DNA from: Marasmius tenuissimus
Lineage: Eukaryota > Basidiomycota > Agaricomycetes > Agaricales > Marasmiaceae
DNA: 64,000 nucleotides
Direction of reading: 5' to 3'
NCBI GenBank assembly: GCA_029532415.1
Contig: JAQOTA010000052.1
Span: 3,898,240 to 3,962,239, forward strand
The translations under genes and the position numbers were made by a program. Positions 1-12,200 of the stretch are shown one piece after another. Below the pieces are notes generated by a model. The model searched no databases and had not been told where the DNA came from. It saw nothing but the letters and a program-made list of their open reading frames with translations. Each line of letters opens with the position of its first letter. Positions within the stretch are counted from its first letter, which is position 1.

Positions 1-473
1 GAGTGGCGTCTCAGTTGGTTCTAATGGATTATGGAGCTAGCAGTATTCCGACAAGAACTCCGTTCACAAGTTGCAGTTCCGATTCCAGTGGCTATTTGAG
101 TCTCGGAACAAAGGACTCATCAGGCCGTGACAAAATGTCTCCACCAATTATCAAACTCCATGCAATTATACAAGACTTGTAGTCTTGTTTCTCGTGTTTC
201 AAATTATTCCGAAAGAATAGTCCGAGGAGAAAACATGTCGTGTAAGTCTCAGTACAACTTCACAAAGGGTCCTTTTCATGTCGCTTATTGGCCCTACGGA
301 CTCCTCACAAACTTTGTATCGCTTATTTCCCTCAGTGGAACTTGGATCTCGATTCTCGGAGAACCGTTCTCGCGAGTGAATTGAACGGGATCGCAAGGCT
401 CTCATATACTCGAGCAGGAGCTTGGCTTCACTCTGTTTCTTCCTCCCTCCTCATACCCATTCCACTTCATACC

Positions 474-3400
474 ATGCCTAGCAAAAAGGTCCCCGAACTC
501 CTCATCGAGCTCTACTTTACCCTCGACGGTGCACCCTGGAACTTTAGGAGTTGGCAGGAACGCACGCGAATTTATCACGGTCTGTTCCCCGAATTCGACA
601 AAGATCTTCCTGCTGGTTGGAACCGGAGAAACGCCAATGACGTGCTGTCGTGGTTCAAGGAGTACGATGGGATTCTCAACCCGAAAGAGAAGGAGAAATG
701 TGCAAGGTCCTCGAGTAAGCCTGGCCAGGAATTCTTTTCGACGTGGGTTACCAAGAACTGGGACAAATGGGGAATACATGATGAAGTCTGTGCTTCTCTC
801 AGAGAGCGGGAATGCCATCCCTTTCAGTTACTCCGCACGGACCCCACGATCAAGACGTTTCCTGAAGCAAGATTCCATCTCACCAAAGTCACTGACGATA
901 TTGCGCGGAGGCTTTTAGGCTCCGAACTATTCCCTCGGGGTTCAAGAACAGTGCCATCAGCGTACAGCGAGCTGGGATTTCCGACGGTTTTCATCTTACG
1001 ATCGTGGGTTCGGTTAAAGAAGAAGTGGGACACTGACCAAAAGAGGTTCAAAACGCTGGCTACTGATGCCAAGGCTGCCTACGAAGGTGCATTATCTATG
1101 GTTGTTCAATGACTGGATCGGGTTACTCACTGTTCATTCTTAGAGGTGGTCGCATTGCCCAAGCCCAAGAAGGCAGCGCTCAAGAAGGTTATTCAGGCTG
1201 TAGCGAAATGGAAAGAGCTACTTGATATCTATTCCATTGAGAAGCATCTGGATGAGGCGGAAGCTATGCTGACAAACTTGAACGGCTTGTTGGAGAATGT
1301 CGGAGTCAAAGTCAGAAAGTCTTCAGGTATGTCAATGCCTCTTCCTGATTTTTAGCGCTGCTGATATACTCGTAGGCTCCTCAACAGGGACCAAGCCAAT
1401 GAAACTCATACTTGCCACTCAACAGGATGTTGATGATGTGGCGAACCTCTACCAGGACCTCTTCCGAGCTCCTTGTGATGACGAACATCTCCCAGTTGAC
1501 GCCGACCTGTTCGGTGATGATGATGATGATGCTAGTGATGATCACGACGACCCCCCCGACGAGCAAGCAATTGGCATCGACGCAGTAGGGAACCTAGATG
1601 AGCTCACGGTCCGCCGCCGCCTTGGGATGGGAGCAAATAACATCCCTCTGCTGTTCTTTCCTCTTCGACACAAGGCCGGCTTGACGGCCTGGGATAACCC
1701 TGAAGCTTTTACCCCAGATGCCGTGGAGCCGAACGTATCCCATTTACACCAGGACAACGGTGTTCTTGCCGCGCTACGCAGTGTTACCACGAAGGACCCC
1801 GTCTCTCACCCCGTCACAAGCTCAATACTGGTAGCAGACGAGGTTGGTCTGGGGAAGACCCGCCTTATGATAGAGCTGATGGCTCTGGTTATCTTGACCG
1901 TGTTTCTCAACGGGGCGGGGCGAGCACTACCGCCTGCAATTAGTACGTGTCTTTCTTACGCTCGTTCCTAGTAAGGTCTCTGATATTTTCATTCTCAGGG
2001 GGGCGATTTCTTGAAGATGGACAAGAATTTGAAGATCTGCCGCATCTCTGGGTGGTACCTATGACGTTAACTCCACAAACCGTTCATGCTATCATGGTCT
2101 GCCTCCAACCCCACTCCGTGGACATTATGGTCTACGAATGTGGAAAGCGTGGTAATGAAGAGTTTTGGAGCAAGACTGGACCGTTCAAGACCTCGAAACA
2201 ACCACTTCATCGCCGAATCATTATAACCTCCCATTCTGTACGTCGTCAGGCGATCTGATATGACTTCACCGCAAATCACTAACTTATGCCGTAGTCGCTT
2301 CGAGAGGAGTTTTCTTGGTCTCACAGCCCACCTCTGGAGAAGCGTGACGTGCCCTGGGAGATGCCTGATCCCACTCGCAAGCTTAACAAGACGCTCTTCG
2401 GACAAAGATACGCCACCGTCACCATCGACGAGGCACATGAATTCCGTCGCACTGGACCAAAGTTTCTTTCTGCATTTCTCGTTTGCCAGAAGGCCCAGCT
2501 AAGGATCCTTGCAACGGGTACTCCGCTACACACAAATTCTAGCGTGAGTTTCATTGTTGTTGCTTTCGCTGCAGTATTCGCTCATCCACAACAATAGGAT
2601 GTCGTCTCCTTAGGTCGGCTGATGCAGCTACCGTACTTCTTGTCTCAATCTGGACTTCAGAAGACCCGGGATGACGCCAACCAGCTTGTCAAGTCACGTC
2701 CTTCTGCGGGGGATGATCGCCGGGAGTTCTTGGCGCTACAGATACGAATCACGAGGGAGTACCAGGCAGAAATCATAGGCAATATGATTCGGAGAACCGC
2801 CAGAACACTTGACTATCTCGGCAGGCCACTGCTGCCCAATCTCCCAGGTAAGCTCAAGATCCATCTCGTTGTTATCCCAACCGAGCGGGAGAAGAGAATT
2901 ACTGCTGCCGTTGCCAAGAAAGCGAAGGCAAAGTAAGTTCAGCACTCGCTCATATGTCCTTGCCTTCTTAATCTGATCAATCTTGCTAGCGCTAACGCTG
3001 CAACTGAGATTGGTATTGTCCCCACAGTATGCTTGCCTTTCCTCAATCGGTGAATCTGACGCTAATCAACTCGGAAACCTTATAGCGCTTCTATCTCGAA
3101 TACCGCATGATCTCCTGCTATGCGAAGGAGAATCCTAATGGTCCGGATCCACAGTTCAGCTCATTGTCGGAATGGGAGCCTATCAAGTCCACAAAGATGG
3201 ACGTTGCTGCCCGTGTCGCCGTTCACTACCTCTCTCATGATGACATAGACGACGTATTTGACTGTGAAGGGGTGGTACAATACCCATCTATGCCGTCTGT
3301 TCCAGCTGGTGAACGCCCCCTCCGAACTCGCAAGATCTTGATATACGTTGCATGGACATCACTGATGCCCATATTTCTGGATGTACGTGTTTGGAATGCT

Positions 3401-6400
3401 CGCTGCATCTGGATTGGTATTGATCAGCGCTGCTAATCCAGGTCTTGCGTCTCTTCAAGCTACAATTTCTTTTCATAGATGGACAGACAACGCTTGAGAA
3501 GCGAGCAGAGGTCATTCGTCAGTTTCTTGATCCCCACGGTCCCCGGATCTTTGTTTTCTCCTCAGTCGGCGCCACTGGTCTTAATCTGACAATTGCGGAC
3601 GTAGTAATCTTTGTGGTGAGTGTTTCTGGCTTTGTGAATAGTACTACCGTCGCTCATCATATTCTGCCTGATGTGTAGGACCAACCCTGGTCAGCTCAAG
3701 ACGAAGACCAGATCGAAGCCCGGGCATGTCGACAGCCTCAAACGAAGGTTGTTAAATGCATTCATATTCTCATCGACGGCACGGCCGATTGTCTTATGAA
3801 CGAGATTGCTCGTTCAAAGGATATCATGTTCAAAGCGTTCGCAAACAAACCTCTCCTCGAAGGTATGATTATGACTTCCCTACCAAACTTCTCTAATGGC
3901 TCCTTGTCCTTCCAGAGCTCCAGGCCATCATGAGTGGGAAGACCGTCTATGGGTCTGAAGATGATGCCGACCATATCAGCGATGAAGACGATGATATTGA
4001 AGGACCAGCAAGGATGGTTCGGGGTCAGTGCCAAAGAGCCTCAACAAAGGGTAAAGAAACAGCTAAAGCTGCCCCCCGAATCGAGTGTAAGCTTAATTTC
4101 CCTTTGTTGTGGTACTACTCCTTGATACTGACGGCGGATGTAGCATCGCCACCGTCGTCAGACGATGATATAGAACGGCCAGTGAAGATGGTTCGGAAGC
4201 GAGGGGCTTCAGCAAAAGGCAACAGACAGACCAAAGTCGCTCCTTCGAGAAAGCGTAAGCTGGCTTTCTATTCATTTTAGTGATGTGGATTCTGACGAAG
4301 AACTTAGCTTCAGCCACGGGCACCCATAGTGACGGTCCTGAAGATATATCGACAGATGATCAGCTCAACAATTCAGAAAAGCCGCGGAATGCCAGAAGCG
4401 GTTCTTCGAGAAGAAGGGGCGAGATCATTGCTCAAGAATGTAAGCTGCCTTGACTGTCGACAGCGAACATATGCCAACAGTCCTTGACTCCTTACAGCAC
4501 AACCCGTAAGCGATGAGGAGGACCGCCACGATCAAGTTAGCGCCATGCAGAAGGCCAAGAGAACCTCGAACGTGCTCAAGAAGACATCGAGAGAGACTAC
4601 CATTGCTAAAGGTACGTGCGGCTGCAGTCCTGCTCTGGGAAATTTATCTGATCGACTCTCCAGTTCCTATCATCAAGGGAAGCCAGAACAAGTTGAAGGT
4701 GATGCAGCGCGCTGCTGTGACTGTACGGAAAGGACGCAGTGTAAAGTCTACCAAGTCATCACGGAATGTGAGCGACGATGATGAGCAAAGTACTTATTTT
4801 CTCTGGATATCTTGTTAAGTGTATTGAAGCACTTCCTATAGGCTCGGAGTCCGAGATGTCTATCGAATACAACCAGAACGCAAGTCCTCCCACTCCCATC
4901 ACCTCATCAAGAGAGTGTCGGAGCCGACTTCGTACTCACACAGCCACTCCAACGCCGCTCCGAGAGAGTTGGCGGTCAACTTCTATGGCTCACGGTGACT
5001 CGTCAGATGGTGTAGACTTCTCCCGCGTAGAGTCTGATGATGAGCCACTCTCCGAGGGGTCGAACAATCCTGATGGTATGTTTTATAAACGATGAAGCTT
5101 TAATCTCTGTATTGATTACAGGTCGGACCAGGCGATTCCAATCAGTACTATCATACAACAGACAACAGAAGACATGGCGTTGGTGACAGTGGCGGTTTGA
5201 ACTTTCATCACCTGTCTATAACTCCATCGCCAATCAAGAAATCCAAAGCGAAGGCCCAGGTTCCGCTGCTGGATGAAGGTCAGAACTGCTTGCTTCATAT
5301 TGACCGCCGCCGCTCATGTTGATTCTTGTAGACAATAACGGGGACCTCAGTCCTCCTTCGGAAACAACATTGGCGTTAGGTGAGCGTACTGCGTATTTTA
5401 ATCATGATGGCCGATGCTCATGAAGTCCTTCTAGACCACGATGGTGACTACAAGATGACTCCTCTCAAAACTCAGGTCGCACCAACAAAGCGAATGCTGA
5501 AGGAAAGACGCCATTTGGCTGCGGGTACGAATTGCCTCTGTTATTCGAAACAATTCCAAGGCAATTAACTATATTCTCATAGACATAGATAACGATGGTG
5601 ACCTCCGTATGGCTCCGCCAAACGCACAGAAGAGTAAACTGGTAAAGGCTACCCAGAAGAATGAACGGGTAGGCTCTACTCGTCCGGCAACTTCGCCTCT
5701 TCAAGAACGACCTTCCAAACGCGCACGAGTTGGCTCGCTAACAGGTACGGATCTTTTCCATCACTGTCACTTACGCTGAAAACAGGGGAACAGCCCTACA
5801 ATTACCGCCCTCCGGTCCCCCAAAGAGTAGGCAGATTCATTACAACCGGTCAACGTTGAAGAATAACCTTCTACGTGCATAGAATCCAGCGAACCCGCTC
5901 TTTCTCACAGGAGAAAGGAAGAGAAAAGAGGTGTGATTGCATTGATTTTGTCGGCATTTTTTCTGTAACTCATTGCTCATATGCAGTCTCCGCCACGACG
6001 AGGAGAAGCACGTCATCCTCGACCACCAATGTCCCATCTATTGACTTCGCGAAGATGGCAACGAAGGCGAGGTCCGCTGGGAGGAAATCTAGCGGGAATA
6101 TAAGCACACCTCCATCCGCTTCAACTTCAATCTCCTCCCCTTCAACTTCAGTTTCAGAGGCATTGGAGGTATCTGAGCCGAAGAAGGTTGGGAACAACTC
6201 TCGCTCCGGGCTAAGTGCCATAGAGCAGGAGGCATATCGGCAGGCACAGGCCGATTGGGAGATGCTTGCTCAGCAGGCCCGGGAACCGACTCCTCCTATC
6301 GCTGATCGAGACGCCTCAACAACAACTCACCAGCAAGGTAAGTTCTCAATATTATCCCATTTCTTGGACTCTTATCGATATTGCCGCCTTCTAGAACGAG

Positions 6401-7295
6401 GAAAATCAAACCCGTTTGCCAAGCGATCTGACAAATCTCGCACAACTGGCTCTATCGTCAAGAATACTGACTCTCGTTCAGACGCCTCGGCGCTTCGTAA
6501 CGCAGATCAAGGTGTCTCAACGACTCATCAGCAGAGTGTGTTCTTGACATCTTTTTCGTTGCTGAACATCTTATTAATACTGCTACCTTCTAGAACAAGG
6601 CAAATTGAATCCGTTTACCAAGAACTCCAGCAAACCTCAAGCAACTGTCCCCATTGTCCAGAAAACTAGTTCTCGAGCAGAGGCCTCTGCAACTCAGCAG
6701 CGTATGTTATTGATATCATTTCGCCGACAGACGCCTGCTTAATGTCGCTTTAGATTATAGCAGTGCGAACTCTATTGCCAACGACTCAGATGGACGCCGA
6801 ACAAATTCCCCCGTAGTCAAGAGAACTTATAGTGAGTTGATCATTCGTGTTTTCGTACTCCCCCCCCCACTCCCCCCCCGCTCACCGGTGTAAACTATCC
6901 AGCTGGACGTGGAGCTTCCAAGGTTGCCCAGACAGGCACCGCAGCCCAGGATCGGAACAGGTCTAGCTCTCTCGCGAAACTTGTAACCCAAACGGCGTCG
7001 ACAACACTACCAGCAGCCCAAAGGATGAAGACAGTTGGAACTACTTCGAGGTCTTCTCGTCAAGGTACGACTGAGTTTCAATGCCCTATACTACCCATGA
7101 TTTCGAACTCAACTACGTTGCAGATTCTTCCCCACCCCGTGCTTCACATACTGAGGCGTCATCATCGAGAAACGAGGGCCGTTCAACTCACCGTCAATCC
7201 CGAATTTGGGCAGATGATGATGATTCTGAAAGTGACGCAGAGGATAATAAGTCTTCATTGGTAACAGCTCAGGACAAGCTCAAGAAATGGAAGTA
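474..7295 (+). CDS. SNF2-family helicase/ATPase gene, multi-exon
   Basis: Encodes a superfamily 2 DNA-dependent ATPase of the SNF2 (chromatin remodelling/repair) type. Motifs appear in order across exons: Walker A DEVGLGKT (about 1837-1860), an LWVVPMTLTPQT segment (about 2047-2080), DEAH (about 2430), ATGTPLHTN (about 2512-2538). The C-terminal lobe has FLFIDGQTTLEKR (about 3470) and SSVGATGLNLTIADVV (about 3560-3605), and after one intron DQPWSAQDEDQIEARACRQP (about 3679-3738), which matches SNF2 motif VI. I start at the ATG at 474 (MPSKKVPELL). The first intron is probably 1100-1146. The 3' half (3.9-7.3 kb) is a string of short exons separated by about 50-nt introns. It codes for acidic/Ser-rich tail modules (such as SSDDDIE) alternating with basic ones, probably a disordered nuclear tail. 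The last exon ends LKKWK at 7295. Not all tail junctions were resolved. No accessory reader domain is visible. Confidence 0.82.
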
Positions 7296-7604
7296 ATAGA
7301 GATAATATCCCGGAAGCATAGATAGATTTTGTGCGATAACTTAGTATCTTGAAATCGTATTCACGTTGTACTTATGCAGAATCAATGAGTTGGCCTGAAG
7401 CGTGGAGATGCACCCAGCTATGACGTAGTTAGAGGGACATACCCGTAAGGTGTCTATAACGAAAAATGTCAGAAAAGAACTAGGAATTAGAGTTGAAAAC
7501 TGACCTTGGCCATGAGCTCGCAATAGCTACACCCCTCGCCATCGAGAGCTACACATGAGTACGTAACTCGGTCGAACGCCGAGAACAACATACGAAGGCA
7601 ATCC

Positions 7605-8087
7605 TCAACACACCTCAAGCTCGGCTTGCCACTTCTCCAACAACTTGATTGCGTTCAGAGCAGCTCCGAAGACATCGTTGAAAACGTAGTAGATTCGGGC
7701 ACCTCCGGCAAGTTCTTTTGTGGAGATGTTGACATTGGTTCCCTCGATGGATGAAACGAAGTCTTGGGTGAATCGGGTCATGAGTCGGAGGATGAGGGCT
7801 CCTCGTGAGTTCTCGTCAGCGTACAAGGAGGCATCGCCAAACGATGTGAGCTCAACTTGAGCTTGGGAGATGAGGGTATTGAGGCGGGCCTCCATATCGG
7901 GAAGCCTCTCGCAGATATGGCTCGTAAGAAACTGATGGGTATGATAGTCAGTAACGGCTGAATGGTTCTCTAGGGAAGAAGGTGGACGTACAGGAGCGAC
8001 AATTGGCTGACAAGAAAGGGAAACAGACTCACCGCGATCCAAAGCAGCCGCAAACGGCGTCCTAATATAGGCCTTCCAGAACTCCAT
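7605..8087 (-). pseudogene. Dynamin-family (middle-domain) gene fragment
   Basis: The translated segment contains the dynamin middle-domain hallmark: FGDASLYADENSRGALILRL, then FTQDFVSSIEGTNVN, then KELAGGARIYYVFNDVFGAA. In dynamin-related GTPases (membrane fission, Mx/Vps1-like) this part follows the GTPase domain. Here it starts MEFWKAYIRTPFAAALDR. A probable intron (about 7943-8033) is removed before FLTSHICERLPDMEARL, and the protein ends EVC at 7605. No GTPase P-loop upstream and no GED downstream are seen, so this is about 125 codons of a protein family normally 600-900 aa long. Most likely a truncated gene relic. An alternative is a small standalone gene made from a dynamin stalk piece. 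Confidence 0.68.
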
Positions 8088-9236
8088 GAGTCCCCTTGTC
8101 TCCTGCTCTCTCGACGTAACAAAAAACCGCTAACCGACCAGCGGCACTCGTCAGTCGTGCTCGGCCTCCAACCGTTAGGCGATGGTGGCGGTTGTTGGGG
8201 GCTCGTTATGGCAACAAAGATCCCCGGGATGGTAGTCATTGCCTGATAAGGGCTGCCATTCCTGAACGTAGGTTTCCAGGTCACGCTCTGATCTTCATCT
8301 CGCTCTTGACGTTTCTGCTCCATCAGCTCGGGCCCTTTGAAAGCGCTCAAAGTAAGACACCGGACACTGGCGACGCTGAGGGATACGTGAAACATAAACG
8401 AACAAAGATAAGGGAGAGTAACGAGACATTTACTAATTCAGATAGTTGGCGTTCTCTATTCTATCATCAACACCATACCGAATGTCCCCATCTGGCTTTC
8501 ACCGCCCTTCAAATCAACGCGTCGAGTATTCCAAGTGAAAGTGGGAGGCGTACACGCTCACAAATCCTTACATCGCCTCGACGAACGTGATAAAGTAAGA
8601 CCTACCGGATAGACAGAACGAGACCTTCTATCAGACGGTATATAGCCCATGAGAATCGGCGAGGAACTGAGCGACCAACGGTGGTAGCTCCCCTGACCCG
8701 GGAAAAACATAACAGTAAGCTTTATATGGATCAATGTCCAGATAAAAATGTGCCAGGCCCTCAACATGTGTGGTCGGCATTTTCACAACCGTCAACATAT
8801 TTTGACTCGTATAGTCGGATAGAGGCACGAGTAGAAAATTCTAGCGAGCAGGACTTTTAGAGCTCTATTCAAGCTTTCAGACGCTGCACGACACTTCCCG
8901 ATCTGTTGAGTATTCGTAGCACCGTGACGATCTCTTTTTTCGACCCCCCCTCACAGCCACCCCAGCCAACACATACTGAAATGTCCCCCCACCTTTCATC
9001 ACGTCGTTGAGACCAGAAGTACTCCAAATCAAATACGTTGATCCTTTGATACATCGCTTGCTTCCCTATGGCTGGTGAGTTGAGTTTCAGAATGTAGTTG
9101 CGGGCAGTTGCAACCAGTTGCAACCATCCGCAACCGTCTGCAACTACATGATAACAGTTGTTCGTTGTCACTCTCGAGCGATTATGCATGACTTTTCTCG
9201 TTCTGATTTCGTGTTTACACAGTCTCGATAGGATTC
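8088..9236. other. Intergenic stretch, no gene seen
   Basis: Lies between the dynamin fragment and the 3' end of TLH-1. Short open frames occur on both strands but show no domain, codon or splice coherence. A short run of degenerate GTTGCAACC-type direct repeats occurs near 9098-9150. No hairpin element or LTR was found. Confidence 0.5.
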
Positions 9237-12200
9237 CTACTCTACTTCCGGGAGTCGACGGTACAAATTATAGAAAGCAATAACGAAACGGATCGGATTC
9301 GGTACATCCTCCAGATTGTCCACTGGCTGCTTCAGCCACTCACATAACTCTCGTATAGTTCTCCAGTGCACTCCTAGAGCTTTACCAACTCCCTCTACGA
9401 ATCTTTCTCCCTCCGAATCTTTCTCTTGTCGGCCAAAGATGATCGCAATTATCCAGGGTAGGATTGGCAAATGCTCGCCAGTTGTTGAGTCGAGCGGACG
9501 AAACGAACACTTTTCGGGATCAATCCGTTGGTTAGGAGTCGGTGGAGGGTGGTTGAATGGCTGCCGGAGAGGCACCCAACACAGAAAGCAACATGGCCAG
9601 TTATTGTTGTATGGCAAACGGAGCTGGCGAATTTGACTGAGGTGTGTTCGGAAGAAAACGTTTCGGTCGTGAACGGTAGAGTCGGTGTGAATATGACCTG
9701 AAACCCGGCAATCGGCACAGCCAACGTCCACGACACGCTCGAAGATCCGTTTCAGGACATCAAGCTGCTCCTTTCCCTTTTCGAACCGTGACTCTATCTC
9801 CATCGAGTTCGTTTCGACGGATGCAGCTACAGACGACTTCTTCTCGGCTTTGGGAACAGGGACCAGAGGTTTGTCAAACCTCAGTCGATCAGCAGGCGTA
9901 TAGCCATACGGAGTCTATAACACGTTAGCGACAGAAACAACGCTGAAAAACAGTCGAGTACTCACGTTGGCCATTTGCTCACAATTACTGCAAAGCTCAC
10001 CGTTCAGAGCTACACAGGAGTGAGATTCGCGGTCTAGGCAAGCAAAAGAAAGCCTTAGACAGTCTCTCGTCTGCAAAAACTCCCGCATCTCAATTCTCCC
10101 CTCATGGTCGACAATACTGGGATCTTTCGGGAGCGTTGGCAATCTCCACCAGAGAGTAACGCATCTTGATGGCAGTCCATCCCTACCAGCTCGACCCATC
10201 TCTTGTGGAAACTCGAGGATATCTGTCGGGTCGAGGAGAAAGATATAGCGGACCTTGGAGTAGTCTATCCCGTTCCCGGATGCCTGGGTGGCCGACATCC
10301 ACGTATCTTCATGCCGTCCGCCCCCCCTCCATCGTTTCTCCGCCTCGTCCTTTAGACGACGATTCTCTACCGGGTCTGAGTCCATAACACTGACGTAGTG
10401 AGGGATACCTAGCGTCGTAGCGACTGTCTCTGCCTGTATGATGGTCCGTGTGAATATCAAACCACGTTCGTCCTTTTCCAGTCTCCCCTTCAGTGCATCA
10501 ACTCTGGACTTGACCTCCTCCACGTAATTATCCCCGTTGATCTCCTCCACTTCGTACTTGAGATTAGGACGACCTGTGTATCGTCGGATCTCTTCCACGA
10601 GAGAAAGATCCGAGATCATCATAGTATCGAGAAGAAATGGAATCGAGCGGGGCATTATCGTGGCGGTGAGGAATATGATAGGAACAGCTGCTTTTGTGAG
10701 GTACCAGAAGAGGGTGAAGCAACGACGGTAGGTCTGATCTGTGACGACTTTATGGCATTCATCTATAAAGACACGCTGAAGCCTATCTTTTACTGCAGAG
10801 GTTTCGATCCAGTCGGAGAACTGTTGAGTCCCAGCAATGTGGGCAGAAACGAGTATCAGTTGAGCTGAATGGAAATCGAGGTCTGGGGAACTGTATACAC
10901 CGCCTTGTATACCGAATTGAAGGAGGCGACGCTCGAGGTCATTGGTTAACGCATTGAGAGGGCTTATTACGAGGAATAGACGGTCAGGAAATAGACCGGT
11001 GGCTTCGAAAAATGCGAGACTGTTCCCGCCACCTGTCTCGATGACACCGAGAACGTGAGAGGAGCTTCCAGTGGAGTTTATGAGTTCTGCTTGCTCGGGG
11101 CTAATGAACCGTAATGGGGAGCTCCCCGAACGACGTAGAATCTGACCGAGAGCCTGCAAGATTCGGGGATGGACAGAGGGAGGTGAACAGGCAACGAGAG
11201 TCGGGATCTTGCCTGCGGGAGTAAGCGTGTGGATGAGTTGAGTCCCAAAGGTCTCCAACTCAGATCGCATGCTGGCGATCAGCCGGTCGGAGAAATACAT
11301 GAAAAAGTCCTTCATTTGGTCCGTGAGGGAGGCAAAATGAGACTTCAACAGCTCGTTGAGCTGTTTTGTGGAAGCGGAGGAAGTCTAAAATGATCTTAGC
11401 AGAGCCTCGTAAACAAAGAGAAGACACAAAGTCACCTTTGATAATGTCTTCGTTGCTTTTCGTAGCAAGGGATGGAGCTGATTGATGAACTCGTGCCATC
11501 GCAACAAAACTCGTAGCATGTTGCTGATAGCCGTTGACGTGAGGGTAGTCCCGCTGTTACAGACTTCGAGTCCATAGTGTGACTCTCCGACGTCTTTTGA
11601 GTGACCAAAGGCCTCGTGTAGCCAACGAAGGTCGACGTCCTCGTCGTCTGTATCAAAAAAGGTGGATTGGGTGAACGTGATTAAGCAGCAGGACATGAAC
11701 TGCCTAAAGTCACGTAGACCGAGATGAATACCGAGGTGGGTCGAGGTGAAGGTGCCCAACGCTGAGGAGAACTGCTCGGGAGTCATGGACTTTCCTGAGA
11801 GAACAAAGACCTCGTAGAGGTAACGCTGAGCATCGGCCTTGCGCATAACGAGGAATAGGGAGATGTGACTGGCTGCATAGTAGACGACGGAAAGGAGGAG
11901 AAGAAGGAGGCAATTCACCTCAAAGGAAGGAGTTCGCGCGATCATTTTTCCAGCACCCGTCTGTGACTGAGTCTTGTTGTACTCGGTAATCATGGTTAAG
12001 AAACCGTTCATGAAGAACATGTTTCGCCGACGCCGTGGGTGATTCGCGTATAGTAGACCTTCGACCTCTGTTCCTCGAGCTCCACCGCCCCACGTCGTAC
12101 AAACTAAAAAATATAGTTCCTTCACCAGATCGTTGACTTGCGAAAGCCATTCCGAGCAAGCACCTTACGGAAAGTCAGAAACAAAGAGAAATCTAGAGAG

